From positions 34,804,505-34,868,504 of the forward strand of contig NC_134842.1 in NCBI RefSeq assembly GCF_965363235.1: a stretch of DNA of 64,000 nt, written 5' to 3'. Of the stretch, positions 22,321-34,574 are shown piece by piece. How positions within the stretch are numbered: the first letter of the stretch is position 1; every line of letters starts with the position of its first letter. This stretch comes from Mytilus galloprovincialis. Taxonomy: Eukaryota > Mollusca > Bivalvia > Mytilida > Mytilidae. A program made the position numbers and the translations under genes. The notes beneath the pieces were generated by a model, which saw only the letters and a list, made by a program, of their open reading frames with translations, did no database searches and had not been told where the DNA came from.

Positions 22321-23316
22321 ATGTTAGCGCTTACATTAGCAAGTTTGTTGTTACCGACATGTTTGTGTCAGCAGATGGGAGGAATGTGGAATGGTGGAGG
22401 TGGAGCAGGAGGTGCTGGTGCAACTGAAGGTGGAGCAGGAGGTACATGGAATCCACAAGCGGGTGGAATGGGAGGAGGAGGCGGAATGGGTTTCGGTGGA
22501 CAAGGTTTCGGTCCAGTTCCCCCAGAATTCGCCGCTGCTATGGGTGGTGGATTCAATACACAACCACCACCGATACCGCAAAGTATGATGGGTGGAGGTG
22601 GCGCAATGATGGGAGGACACGGAATGGGAGGTCAAGGTATGATGGGTCACGGTACTGGAATGATGGGCGGTGGTGGAGGGATGATGGGAGGACAGGGTAT
22701 GATGGCAGGTAATTACCCAATGTATCCGGGTATGATGGGTAACGGAATGATGGGAGGTATGGGAGCACCACAGCCTGGAGCTCCAGGTGGCCAACAGCCA
22801 GGACAGAAACCGACAACGAAAGCACCAGCTGTGGAATATGAAGCACCAGAACATCCTATCACTACGAAAGCTCCTAAAAAAATGAATGCTGCTTGGCAGA
22901 AAATGAAACAGGGACACGGAAGTGGAGCAGCCATATCAGCACCAGGTCAAGTACCAAATGGCGGCCATGGACATGGACCACATGATCAACAATTCCAACA
23001 AAATGCAATGCGTCACCAACAAATGCAACAACAAATGCATAGACAGTATCAAATGCAGATGCAGAATGGTAACCAGCAATCAAATCAAAGACAACAACAA
23101 CCACAATCTAAACAACAACCACAATCTAAACAACAGCCACAATCACAACAACCGCAGAACCAAGAACAACAACCAAGTTATACACAACAACAAAAAATAG
23201 GAATTATGGCAAGATTTAGTAACTCTATGAATCAAATGATGTCAACTTTCAATTCCATTCGTGCTAGCTTAGGAAAGCTTATAAGTACATTATCCAAATT
23301 TGTAAAATTACAGTAG
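22321..23316 (+). CDS. Secreted Gly/Met-rich and Gln-rich low-complexity protein
   Basis: 331 aa in one coding exon. Residues 1-17 form a signal peptide (MLALTLASLLLPTCLC). About residues 19-150 are Gly/Met-rich with GGGG, MMGG and GQGMM repeats. A short PTTKAP-containing spacer (about 163-185) follows. About residues 205-285 are His then Gln-rich (QQMQQQMHRQ, QPQSKQ repeats). The last 40 residues are a non-repetitive amphipathic stretch (MARFSNSMNQMMSTFNS, GKLISTLSKFVK). No conserved domain is recognised and there is no cysteine outside the signal peptide. Composition and secretion suggest an extracellular structural matrix protein, such as a shell, periostracum or byssal component, but the role is not known. 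A splice acceptor 7 bp before the ATG suggests an upstream untranslated exon. Confidence 0.8.
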   Translation: MLALTLASLLLPTCLCQQMGGMWNGGGGAGGAGATEGGAGGTWNPQAGGMGGGGGMGFGGQGFGPVPPEFAAAMGGGFNTQPPPIPQSMMGGGGAMMGGHGMGGQGMMGHGTGMMGGGGGMMGGQGMMAGNYPMYPGMMGNGMMGGMGAPQPGAPGGQQPGQKPTTKAPAVEYEAPEHPITTKAPKKMNAAWQKMKQGHGSGAAISAPGQVPNGGHGHGPHDQQFQQNAMRHQQMQQQMHRQYQMQMQNGNQQSNQRQQQPQSKQQPQSKQQPQSQQPQNQEQQPSYTQQQKIGIMARFSNSMNQMMSTFNSIRASLGKLISTLSKFVKLQ

Positions 23317-23641
23317 TGTGCTGCTAACCTGTCTCTTAGTGTGCGTGCAATAACTGTCTAATTTATTAGAGAATCAATTGTGAAATGAACAATTCACGGA
23401 ATTTCCCGCTAAAATTCATATTTTATAGATTTCAATGTTACTTTTATGCTATGCATGAAGGCATATGATGTTTAGCAAATATCGTTGTGTTTTAAATGTT
23501 GACCTATATTTCATGAATTGTTTGTAAAGGATAGTAAATTGACATCAGTAATATGTAAATGACTTTTAATTTTAATTTTAAACGGAATTACTCTAAAATG
23601 TCAAAACGATTGTCTTTACAAGAATTACATTTAATATGATG

Positions 23642-23647
23642 ATTAAA
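23642..23647 (+). promoter_or_regulatory. Possible polyadenylation signal (attaaa)
   Basis: Lies about 325 bp after the stop codon of the secreted protein gene. Weak on its own in AT-rich DNA. Confidence 0.25.
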
Positions 23648-23649
23648 CA

Positions 23650-24940
23650 ATTCGCTTACAGTCTCTTTTTTTCAGAAACGATTTTTTTTGGATTTACAAC
23701 TTTACAACTTTACTTCTTATTTCACCTTTTTGTACCAAAACCAACTATATTAATGGCGTCCATAGGGGCGCGTACAGGATGTGCGGCTTTTTGATCGTAC
23801 AAAAAACTTTTTTTTTTGGCTTGAATTGAAAACCAAAAAATTCGAACCTTTACACACCCCTATATTTTGATCCTGGCGTCGACTCTGATTGGTTAAATAA
23901 ACAGACTTGGCACATTAACAAGTTTCGATTTAAAGTTTCCGAAAACTTTGGACCGGAAGAAGGATTAAAAGTTTGATTACTGCTAATAAAGGATTGCATT
24001 TTAAAGTTTAAATCAATGGCCAACCTTAATTCTGAATAAAATAAATGAAAATTATATACACAAAATTGTGATATATATCATAATAATTTAACCACAAAAT
24101 ACATGCCAAACATTTCAGAAAAAATGTTAAATTAAATTGATATTTTGTATATTTACTTTAGTATGTATAAAAAGTTTAGCAACATTCATTATTTTTAATT
24201 TCTTAGTTTAAATCTTTATAATCGAGTTTAGTAAAATTAATACAACATATGAACTATCAACAAACTATAAAAAAAAATCTTTTGAAAAGTGCTTAACTCG
24301 TTAGATCGATACAAAGCAGAAAAAAAACAAGTAACAAAAGCACAGATCGGACGTGGCAGGGTACTTTTACATCCTTACAACAAAACAGTCATTAGGTGTA
24401 TATCTGAGAATACCCGCGGTTTCTTGATGCTATTTCAAGACTAATAACACTATTAAAACATCATGTATCTAAGACTAAAATATCTATTAGTACAAATCCA
24501 ACATCCAATGCATTTAGTGTAAGACGTCATTGAAAGTCATGGAAAAACATGATCTTGTGCAAAGCTAAAATACAGGTATTTGTTTATTTTTGAAATATCA
24601 AATATGAAAGGGCATTAGATTATTCCACATGTGAACGTCATGGCAAGATAGGTGATTATATATTTCACGACGTAATGTGTTTGAAGTTCTACGCAGGCAA
24701 GCTAGTACTATATTTTTTTTTTTTTATTTGGATCTAGACATAGTAAAATGGAACCGTAAGTAATCAAACAAAACAAAACGTAACGTATTTTGTTCGAGTT
24801 CAATTTGCATGTATTGACATAATTCATTAAGTATGGTCAGAGAGTTAAAAATAAGTACATGACAAGTTACCAGCTTAGGTCAGTAAGTTGGTTGATATCA
24901 ATTGTGACTATAGTTTCAAAGGGTAAAAATAACATAAAAC
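23650..24940. other. Intergenic, no gene seen
   Basis: AT-rich. No repeat family shared with the rest of the window was recognised. Confidence 0.4.
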
Positions 24941-25592
24941 TAGAGGCTCTAAAAAGCCTGTGTCGCTCACCTTGGTCTATGTGCATATTAAACAAAGGAC
25001 ACAGATGGATTCATGACACAAATTGTGTTTTGGTGTCGGTGATGTCTTTGTTGATCTTACTTTACTGAACATTCTTGCTGCTTAAATAACTTTTTTTTTA
25101 AATTTGGTCATGTTGACTTATTTGTAAGTCTTATTTTGTTTGCTGTACATTATTGCTGTTTACAGGTTATCTCTATCTATAATAATATTCATTATGATAA
25201 CCAAAAGCTGCAAAATTTTCTTAAAATTACCAATTCAGGGGCAGCAACCCAATAACGGGTTATCCCATTTACCTGAAAATTTCAGGGCAGATAGACCTTG
25301 ACCTGATAAACATGTTCACTCCCATGTCAGATTTGCTCTAAATGCTTTGGTTTCATAAGCCAAAATCTACATTTTATCCCTATGTTTTATTTTTAGCCAT
25401 GGCGGCTATCTTGGTTTGTTAGCCGGGTCACCGGATACATTTTTTAAACTAGATACCCCAAGGTTGATTGTGGTCAAGTTTGGTTAAAATTGGCACAGTA
25501 GTTACAGAGTAGAATATTTTTGTAAAAGTTAACGACGACGGACGCCAAGTGATGAGAAAAGCTCACTTGACCTTTCAATACAGGTGAGCTAA
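24941..25592. repeat. Long dispersed bivalve repeat
   Basis: Begins tagaggctctaaaaagcctg with gctcacctt close to the left end. It ends with agctcacttgacc and then caggtgagctaa, giving short inverted gctcacct/aggtgagc motifs near both ends. The sequence resembles a widespread molluscan repeat, but its class is uncertain (non-autonomous DNA element possible). Confidence 0.55.
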
Positions 25593-26020
25593 TAAACACG
25601 AGAATTAAAAAAAAGTACAATAATTTTTCCCGTTTAAATATGGTTTGCAAATATTTTACAACTGTATCATCTAAAAATACGCTAAAAAGTAAGTAATAAA
25701 ATCATAGTCAATGCCGATACACTGACTACTTGGAGGGTGACACATTATTAAAAGGAAAAGAAATATGTTGGGGAAAAAAAATGGGCAAGAAGAAAATGCG
25801 TGGAACATAAGCAGATTTAATACTGCGTATATTCTCACGAGTGAAGATAGAATGTTTGACTCCCAAGTTGATAAAAGTAGCCGCAACATTAGACGAGGTC
25901 GGGAAAGCTTCGTATAACAATTCAGTACGCCGTTTAATCAAAATATATTTTTTTTTATATTAGAACTTCTAAAAGGTATCTACGCAGTTGTCTTTTAAAA
26001 TGTCCAGCCATATTTTATTC
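25593..26020. other. Intergenic, no gene seen
   Basis: AT-rich with chance overlapping frames on the minus strand. Confidence 0.4.
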
Positions 26021-26024
26021 CATT

Positions 26025-26735
26025 TGATATGACTTTTTAAGGGAAATTGACTCGTCTAGGTTGAACAAAACAAACCAATAAAAACTGCCCAAATATGGTA
26101 GTCACAAGACTTCCATTTGCTGTAATAACAAATGGGGTCAAAACGGGATAAGCTTTTGACTGACAATGAAAAGCGCGTTTCAGAAACAAACATTTACATG
26201 TACTTGTGTGTAGATGTTATGAAAAAAACTTCCCAATCAAATAGAAAGTAGTTGTTTTAATTTTTAAAAGTAATCCCTCTTCGAATGTTTATTAAATGTG
26301 TCTTTTGTGGAATATGTCTGTGTTTTTGGGGAGGATTTTGTCTGTGTTTAGGGATAACGTTGTCTGTGTTTTGGGGACGATGTTGTCCTTGTTATGGGGA
26401 ATTAAGTTGTCTTTGTTTTTAGGGACGACGTTGTCCTTGTTTTGGAGATAGGAGATGGCGTTGTTTGTGTTTTGGGAATAATGTCGTCTGTCGTTTTTGT
26501 TCGGTTTTTAACATTGAATACCGTCTTAGTAACCTTCTGATTTCCTTAATGGATTTATTAATTTTTGATTAACGTCCAATTGAAAGTGTTGCTTGCATAT
26601 TAAAGACAACTTGAAGCTTACCCCGTTTTGACCCCATTTGTTAATACAGCAATAGAAGTCATGTGACTACCATATTTGGGCAGTTTTAGGGTTACTTTTT
26701 GTTCAACTCGGAGGAGTCGATTTCATATAAAAAAT
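26025..26735. mobile_element. Foldback element with long imperfect TIRs and a minisatellite core
   Basis: The left arm (about 26025-26160) contains actgcccaaatatggtagtc and caaatggggtcaaaacggg. The right arm (about 26610-26735) is its reverse complement, with a few differences and the same order of blocks. Between them lies a degenerate tandem repeat. No transposase is encoded. Confidence 0.75.
26300..26495. repeat. Minisatellite, about 24-bp unit, seven degenerate copies
   Basis: Units approximate gttgtctgtgttttggggac. The phrases tctgtgttt and tccttgtt recur about every 22-30 bp. It sits centrally between the two inverted arms of the foldback element. Confidence 0.7.
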
Positions 26736-26739
26736 TTAA

Positions 26740-28055
26740 AAAAACAATAGGTAGCTAGGTCCTGTCACAGTTAGCAGATCAAAACATTTCAATAAATACT
26801 TTTCTATTTATTTATTTTTCGTGTTTCCTGTCTATTTGTTTTACATTATTAACATATTTAACGTTGGGATCAATATTTTTTTTGCTATTAGCAATATTCG
26901 GTTTATAATCCATATCCATAAATTAAGAAATTGAGAAATTACAATTGTTTAACTAAAACATAATTTAAAATATTTATGTGGCTGTATACCTTAGTTACAA
27001 AGACACTCATTTCCTCTCTAAATTATTTTTCTACCTAAAGCATTGATTTTCGGCAACAAAACACCATTACTAGGTTCCTGTTTCATTTAGATAAAAAAAA
27101 ATCAAATGTACCTGTAAACTACTGGCAAATATATTTTGAGCTAAAATTTGAAAGGAAAGTGATTGAATCTGGGGAGTTAAATGTTTTGGCATGTGAAAAT
27201 TACGGGGAAATGTGGTAAAAACCTTAATTAATCCTATTTAGAAATTAGCAAATTATCAATTTGATCTTCATTTTAACAGCAATATATGTTAAGGTATAAT
27301 ATGAAATTTCATATTGATGCCCAATGTAAAATTTTAGATAAAAATATAGTTTTAAATAATTTAAAAGGACAAGTTCCAAATTTGAAGAAAATTCTATCTT
27401 TTGAAGGACTAGAACGAAAATACTTATTAATAATATGTTTATTACGCCATCTTTTAAGTCATTATCTTTATCCAATTTGTGGTAAATGTGAGCTTTTACA
27501 TAAGAAAAATAGTACTGGTTTTTTTTTCTTAATGCAGAATATTTTGAAGGAAGAGTAGAGCCAAATGACAGACATATTTCATTTTTTTTTCTGAATTTCC
27601 CCGTCTTTTAATAATAAAACAAAAATGTTCACAGATGTTGGAATTGAATTGTATGAAATTACACTCACGATCCGTCTTCAAATCTTTCACGATCCTATCG
27701 CAATGCTTACCTTATCCTTTCTCGGTCTCTTTTGTAGAAATACCGAATGCCAGACGTGAACGGAAGGAAAAGACAGCAGCCAAATTATCCTTCAAGACAG
27801 AAATTGATTGGTGTATTTTCGAATTATTACACAGTCGGCGAAAATATGTACTTTTCGAAGAAAACTTTATCATGTGTTTTAAGATATTTCCGCATATATA
27901 TACATAGGTACTTACATTTACTTATGATATTTCTTCTCCTTAAAACAAGTAATCAATAAATTGTATATTTCTTTGTCATGACAATCACGTGTTATTATAC
28001 GATAACCTTTGCTGTCTATTTTGTATAATTTGTATGTATTGACCTCTCGTGAAAT
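26740..28055. other. Intergenic, no gene seen
   Basis: Strongly AT-rich, with several short frames lacking any recognisable motif. Confidence 0.4.
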
Positions 28056-28059
28056 TAAT

Positions 28060-28140
28060 AAGAAGATGTGATTTGATTTCCAATTAGACAAATGTACACA
28101 GGAGACCAAACGACATGGAAATTAGCAATTATAGGTCATA
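28060..28140 (-). repeat. Family 1 repeat fragment
   Basis: Minus-strand copy with agaagatgtgattt and ggagaccaaacgacatgg. Confidence 0.5.
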
Positions 28141-29445
28141 TTAGTGTCTGAATAAAATAAAGCATGCATTGTTTTACAAAGATTGTAATTAGCTAAAGGT
28201 CGAAAAAGCAAGACGAATTTATTGCAAAATTGATTTCCACCTTGTAGAAAGTTTAACAACTTTGCTATAATAAAAACGTTGATTGCACAATATGGCGACC
28301 CTCTGACGTGGTTTTCTTGTTAATTGAATTTGTTTCAAATTCCCTTTTCAGTTTCTGGAAAATCTCAAATACTCATATATCTATACATGTAAGAAGCACT
28401 TTTTTTTTATTCTTGACGATTATATGTAAACCTTTATAGATATCTTCGGATTTTTTTGTATAGTTGAATCATATTTTTTTTTCATGTTCAAAAAATGAAA
28501 ACAATACGTTATAAATTGCATGCGTACGAAGCCCTTATCTGGATTTACCTTCACCAAGAACGCTCAAAGACAAACATTTGAAAGCTCATGATATAAAAGA
28601 ACCAAAACAGTTGTAGGGTACATTGTAATATGACCAATCCATCTAAGCCAACTTTGCCTGAGGGAGTTAAAACATTAAACCTCAAAATGACAAATGGAGC
28701 CGACATAAGTTTCACAACTTAGTAATGTTTTTCGATGAGTTTCTGTCCGATGATGTCCTGGCCGTATCTCCTTTGACTTGCCATGTATTCTAGGCATTTT
28801 CTCCTTCAGTTGATTGTTCGATATTTTCCGTTAACATGCATATGTCAGCTCTGAACAATATGGAAAAATTGCCAACACTTCCATATGTGTACACAAGTAG
28901 ACATATGATATATCAAAGTGTACCAATCTTCAATGTATCGATATTTTCATGATATAGTGTTCGATTCTATATGATCGGAGGCTCTGGTTTAAAATGTTCT
29001 GGAGGAACAGTTTCTTTGCCAATTCTGTAATCAAACTATAATAAGAGATTAACCTGTATGAGATGTTTCCCTTTAGAAGTGATATGAATTTTCATTGATA
29101 AAAAGAGCAAGCAAGAAGAGCACATTTTCTGCTCGTAATGCGTGTAAGTTATTCATAACTGTTAATAGAAATAAGAAGATGTGGTATGAGTGCCAATGAG
29201 ACTTTTCTATGTCACAAAGTACATTTTAATCTTTTGTTGAGATAAAATTTTGGATATCAGTTATCATTTATTTTATTCTAAATTGTTAAAACGCTTAAAA
29301 ATCACTTACAACTTGTCATGAATGGACAGCGGCTAGTTTTGTGTGGTTAAGAACCCATTGTCATTTAGTAAAGGGAAACAATTTGCGCTAAAAATGGATT
29401 AACAGAAACAAATCGATAATTGACAAATAGACTATTATAAAATAT
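28141..29445. other. Intergenic, with a family 1 end at 29165-29210
   Basis: A short minus-strand family 1 end (agatgtggtatgagtgcc) is the only recognisable unit. Confidence 0.4.
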
Positions 29446-29449
29446 TATT

Positions 29450-29560
29450 TTGTTCATTGTTGAAGGTCGTACGGCGACTTATAGTTGTTACTTTCTGTTT
29501 CATTTTGGTGTCTTGTAGAGAGTTGTCTCATTTGGCAAGCAAGTCACACTATTGATTTTT
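29450..29560 (+). repeat. Family 1 repeat, 3' part
   Basis: Runs from gttcattgttgaaggtcgta to gttgtctcatttggcaagc. A second 3' end follows at 29885-29935. Confidence 0.6.
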
Positions 29561-30569
29561 TTTATCAATAAAACAAAACATGTATCCTCATTTATTGACT
29601 GTCGCTCAAGCCGACCGACATTTACCATGATATAGCTTGATTTTAAGTTCGTACAATAAGAAAATCTTAAAGTATAAATCAGAAACTGTCTACTATACTA
29701 AATGTAATGATACATAGAAGCAAACGTCACGTGAAATTTTCAAAATCTGCATTTTTTTTCAAATGTGTACATCTTTAACGTCTAATGTAGAGGAACATTC
29801 TAAAAATTCAGAACTTGGCTGAAGAAGGAGTTGATTGCATATAACGGGCACCCACTATATATCGAAAATGCTACTCACAAACTGTCTCTTGTGGAGAGTT
29901 GTCTCATTGGCAATCATACCACATCTTCTTTTTTATACTGACTACGTGTTGACAGACATAAAAACAATGTAAATATGATGTATACACAACATAGGATGCA
30001 TATTTTGAATGTATGTACTAACATTCTAGAAAGTTCAAGGTTATAGGTTGAAAATCGTCGGGGGGAAAGTGCATGAAACGAATTCCTTGTTCACATCACA
30101 TATTTCTAAAATAACCTTCATCAGGTTCGATAGGTAAACATTTAACACAAAGAATGAAAAGCAAAAAAAAAAGGTCAAATGCGTTCACATAGTAAGAGGC
30201 GAACCAAACACTCTTGACAGATTTCCGGATTTACACACGTAGGTTGAAACTGTCGTACTAAGATGTGCATGTAACATCCAATGCATAGCTTACTATCTAC
30301 ATGTCAGGTAACTTGACATTCATCAAAATATACATCCACATTTGAACACTTGTCCAGCAAAAATACTGTGATTAAAGAACTAAACAAAAATGCGTTAAAA
30401 AGACAACTATAAAAATACGGATGAAATAGCACGTAACTTCAGAACTACTACTTTGTAAAATGAATAAGAAAGGATAAATCAGGTATACGGGAAATAATGT
30501 TAAACTTTGCCAGAAACCAAGTATCCAATCAAATTTCATTTTATATACAGTCACTGGTTTCGAGCAACT
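29561..30569. other. Intergenic, with a second family 1 end at 29885-29935
   Basis: Only the short repeat end is recognisable. No gene is seen. Confidence 0.4.
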
Positions 30570-31020
30570 ACTAACTGATAATCGACTGAACACGCGTCGG
30601 TATTGTTATGTAATGACGTTGTTTCACTCCTGTCGGCGTTAGACTCACTCACTGGCGTATAGATCGACGTGCACGAGACGTACAGGGAAAATTGACTGGG
30701 TCCGTATATGTTAGATGCACGCAAGAGGAACGCTAAGCAATCTTTAGACGCGCGTTGAAATGCAAATGTACACGCTTGGTGACGCATGGAAACTTTTAAG
30801 CAGCTAGAAGTAGAGCGTTTATCAAGCGTATATCCCACTTGGACAACACTACATATAGTTTGGGACACGTTAAGGGCATTTTGTATTCGCCTCAATTTCG
30901 TTCAACTTTTATTTGGACATTTATGTTGACGTTTGTGGGACGTGTTTCTAACAAACGCCTGACGTAGTTTCAATACTCCGTGAAAGTTTAAAACACACCG
31001 ATGACGTATCGAAAACGTAT
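30570..31020. other. CpG-rich anomalous patch
   Basis: I count about 34 CpG dinucleotides in about 450 bp, rich in acgcg, acgt and gacg words, within DNA where CpG is otherwise sparse. A 114-codon frame on the minus strand is open here but has no family motif. A smaller similar patch lies at 31440-31640, and both contain ctgaacacgcgt. It could be an unmethylated regulatory island or a young repeat that has not yet lost CpGs. Confidence 0.55.
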
Positions 31021-31104
31021 TCTGACTTTCAACCTCTGACATTTATATAGTAGATATCCGTGATTTTACAAAACCATGTATATCCAGAAGTAGTCAAAAC
31101 AATT

Positions 31105-31250
31105 AAATTGAGAATGGAAATGAGTGATATGTCACAGGGAAAACAATTCGACCAAAGAGTAGATAACCGCCAAAATCCACCAATGGGTCTTCAATGCAGC
31201 GAGAAAATTCCCTAACCGAAGGTTGACCTAAGTAGACCCCTAAATAAAAA
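31105..31250 (-). repeat. Family 2 repeat
   Basis: Minus-strand copy starting ttgagaatggaaatgagtg and including gaccaaagagtagataac and gggtcttcaatgcagcgag. Confidence 0.6.
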
Positions 31251-31830
31251 TGTGTACTAGTTCGGTGAAACAGCCCAATTATACCATGTCCCAGACCCAC
31301 CAAAAGCACGGATAAATAATAAGGTACGAGCGGGACCCGTCTCAAATACGATCAAGGGACGTTTTCCTTTCGAAGCGTGTATTGCATCTACGTTAGAAAA
31401 ACGCCAGACACACTAGTATGCAAACATACGTTACTTGAACTCCAGATACACACTTATGTATGCTCTTTATATATGCTCTGAACACGCGTTGTGCAGATAT
31501 GATTGACAAGCTGAATGCGTCCAAAATTACTAGCGTATTGGAAGTGTAAATGGTTGTTGACCACGTCCGGCGTACGTCGGTACTATACGCGAGATTGGAC
31601 GACGGTATTACACAAGAATGTAAGTATTGAGAGAGGTCCCAAGACATTTTTCTAATTTGCGTTTGTTTTCTCGTGAATTCTTGATTAGAACCCCTCTTAT
31701 CACCATATTCAGTTCCCAAATAAAAGTCGTCGAAGATTTCATTCAGATTTTTAATCATTGAAACCGCTCATAAAAGTATAAATTGTCAATATTGACATAT
31801 TAATGTATGAATAAAAAATCCTTCAATATG

Positions 31831-31983
31831 ACTTATCCATTCAGAATATGATGTATGGCTAGGTACAAATGAAAATGTATGAGAATTTGAAAACAGTTGA
31901 ATGAAAAACTATTTTCGAATTCTCACGATTTTTCATTTGCATTTGTTCTTTGTCATATGTCATATTATTCTGAATGGATAAGT
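31831..31983. mobile_element. Imperfect palindromic MITE, about 153 bp
   Basis: The terminal arm acttatccattcagaata is mirrored by tattctgaatggataagt at 31966-31983. Inner parts (caaatgaaaa, gagaatt) also pair. No coding and no clear target duplication. Confidence 0.7.
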
Positions 31984-32640
31984 ACCGTGCATCTTTGTGG
32001 TGGAGGGGCATTGCTTTTTAAATGTTTTATTAGATTCCAAATGTTGAAAAGGAAAGTAAAACGTTGTTAGTTCGAATTTTAATCTTAGCAAAGAATCAAT
32101 TAAATATGTTAGTTAGTCTGTAGTTTCCAAAGTAATAAATAGTTGAATATTGTGTTTCATTTTTTTTTTTTTTTTATTGAAAAACAATATTTTGTCCTAA
32201 GAAAATAACCTTTGCCTTGACAAAATCTTAACAAAAGATGAGTGATCGGTGTGAATCCAATGTATGTTGCGAAATTAATGTATGTTGCGACTTTAAAATT
32301 TACAGAATAACTCATCGAAGAATTTTCGAAGAATTTAAAAAGAGAAAAAAAACGTCCACAAGTGACCGAACAACACATTAATTCACAAATGAGTGGAAAA
32401 AAGGAAGAAAGAAAGACGAAGAAACAAAAAGGTTTAAGAAAAATGAAGAAATACACATACACAAAATAATCTGGGATGAACTTGTGTGGGTCGGGAGGAT
32501 AACCACTCTCTGCAAGTGGCACGTTTTATAGTTCATGATTGTCCCTTGCTTTTGTAATTAGACAAACAATTAAAAACTAATTTATCATTTAAATAACAAC
32601 AATTTTATACTTCGCAAAACGTGCTGAAATGCAGTAAGAG
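31984..32640. other. Intergenic, no gene seen
   Basis: AT-rich. Chance frames only. Confidence 0.4.
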
Positions 32641-32654
32641 CAAAGTTCTGGTGT

Positions 32655-32850
32655 GTAAAAAGTTGGAAGTCATTCTGTCTTAAAGAACAAATTTGAAAAA
32701 ACAGGATTGGGGATAATTGAAAAACAAATATGAAAACGTGCAGAAGGCGTGAGGAACAAAATAGGACTGTGTAAAAAAAAAAAACCAACTCATTCCGTCT
32801 TGCAGAATAGATTTTAAAACACAGGATTGGGGAAAATTCAGAAGTTTCCC
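32655..32850. repeat. Short tandem duplication, 121-bp spacing
   Basis: The phrase acaggattgggga recurs at about 32700 and 32821, with similar preceding text (cattctgtctt and cattccgtctt). Confidence 0.5.
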
Positions 32851-34377
32851 ATAAAAGGAAAACTTGTGCACCTGTCAGCAAAACGTTGCGGTAATATAGT
32901 GCCGTTCCATTTTTTCAAGTACACTTTATTTTTCACACTAATATCGTCCTTTTTCAATTTATACTGCAGTTCCAATAATTTACATTTTGTTTTGGTGATA
33001 AAATATTTTTAAAAAGATAATTTTATGCACGAAATCACAAAATTTGCTATTAATTTCAATTTCTAAAGGTCAGAATGACTTTTATTTCTAAATTCAATGC
33101 TCTGCAACTATACCTACGTTTCATTGAAATCTTCAAAAAACATAAAGTAGTAAAAAGACAGCGTTTTAAGGACTTGGTATTCCTCTTGTCTTTGCTCTAT
33201 CCTATAAGTATTGTACACCTCTTCGTAAATCAAATATGCTCATGAATATTGCTTGTAGAGTGCACCAATGGAGAAACTTGTTACAGTATGACTATAGTCA
33301 CGTCACAGCCGTAACCGTCATCACTAAAACATTGTAAGCGTTGAACGGAAATGAATTTTGGTATTTTGAATAATAAGCCCATTCAAAGCGATGAGCTGTT
33401 TCTAGTCAGATACGTTCGTGCTCACCAAAATTAGGACATATTGACAGAGGCATTTGACCTGATTAATATTAAATGAATTAATTCTCATTTAAATTTTGAT
33501 ATTTTTAGAAGCATATACATATCTTGAATGAAATATGACAATTAAATTGTCTGCACGGTTAGTAATAATCAACCTAATTACCGCTAATTAATTATGCATG
33601 TGTTTTCAAATGAATCATATGAATTGTTTACAATGCATATTAGTTTGCATGGTTTATATTAAAATATTTTATAATTTTTTTCTGTAGGTTGTTTCCCCCA
33701 GATTAAACACTTATTGCACTCATTTTATTGTATTATAATTTTGTTATATTATTTCTTATATTTATATATCAATTGCCAATGCTTCAAAATATCCTTTTTG
33801 CAACTTCAGTTTCACAATTTTTTCTTCTTAAATGATCCTATCATTTTATATGTATATATATTTTCTAATGCATTCTTTAAACATAAAATAAAGAATGGAA
33901 ATGAGGAATATGTCAAAGAACCAACAGTCCGACCAAAGAGTAGAAAACAGACGAAACCACCAATGATCTTAAACGTAGCCACTAAATCATGCATGATGTA
34001 GCATCTATCAAAGAAATATATTTTTTTCATTGAGTAAAGTCTCCGTTATTTCCTCGTAAGAAATGTGCAATTGTTAATTTTTAGTTAAGAGACAATAAAG
34101 AGTTGTTAATTTGCTCTTAAACTGGCAGTGACAAAGTATGGTAAATATAAACCACAAATAATTCTATAATTATATGCATGCTAACCTCGTAATCATATTT
34201 TTAAATGAGAATTAATTTGAAGCGATGTCGTGTTTTAATTTTTTTTTTTTTAATATAATTAAAATGTCATCATGAAGCCGTCAAAGTTATGTCAACTAGC
34301 GCACGCTAATGCATTAATTGACACAAGTTTTGTGTTTGTCTGTTTACATAAGGTCATCATTCCAGGGTACCATTTGT
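32851..34377. other. Intergenic, with a family 2 fragment at 33890-33990
   Basis: The family 2 copy is on the minus strand (aagaatggaaatgaggaat). Nothing else is recognisable. Confidence 0.4.
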
Positions 34378-34463
34378 CAATTACTCAGTGACATAGTCTT
34401 CTTTTCCAACGGCTCAATACAGATAGCAGGTCACATTCGTGGATGTAAAGCAAATCAAACTGG
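34378..34463 (+). other. Candidate small exon, possibly 5' untranslated
   Basis: An 86-bp segment of more even base composition, bounded by the acceptor tcattccag-like tract and a consensus donor gtgagt. One frame is open across it, but no family is recognised. It is upstream of and co-oriented with the 39066-50690 gene. Assignment to that gene is speculative. Confidence 0.2.
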
Positions 34464-34574
34464 GTGAGTATTCATTTTTCCACAGCAATTTTACAAGTAT
34501 TTTTTTAAGTTTAATTATTCATATCAATATATATAAATTATTAAACTAAAACTACCCATAAAATCAGAAAAATA

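Noticed and set aside
22351-22917. Minus-strand and shifted frames over the Gly/Met-rich gene
   Set aside because: These are shadows of low-complexity codons. The plus-strand frame alone has a signal peptide and a coherent C-terminus.
30551-30895. 114-codon minus-strand frame in the CpG-rich patch
   Set aside because: No recognisable domain. The openness is explained by higher GC content and fewer stop codons.
31393-31758. 121-codon minus-strand frame
   Set aside because: No motif. It overlaps the smaller CpG-rich patch and has no neighbouring exon support.
32585-32881. 98-codon minus-strand hydrophobic frame
   Set aside because: It spans a short tandem duplication and poly-A tracts. The Phe-rich translation is a by-product of A/T runs.
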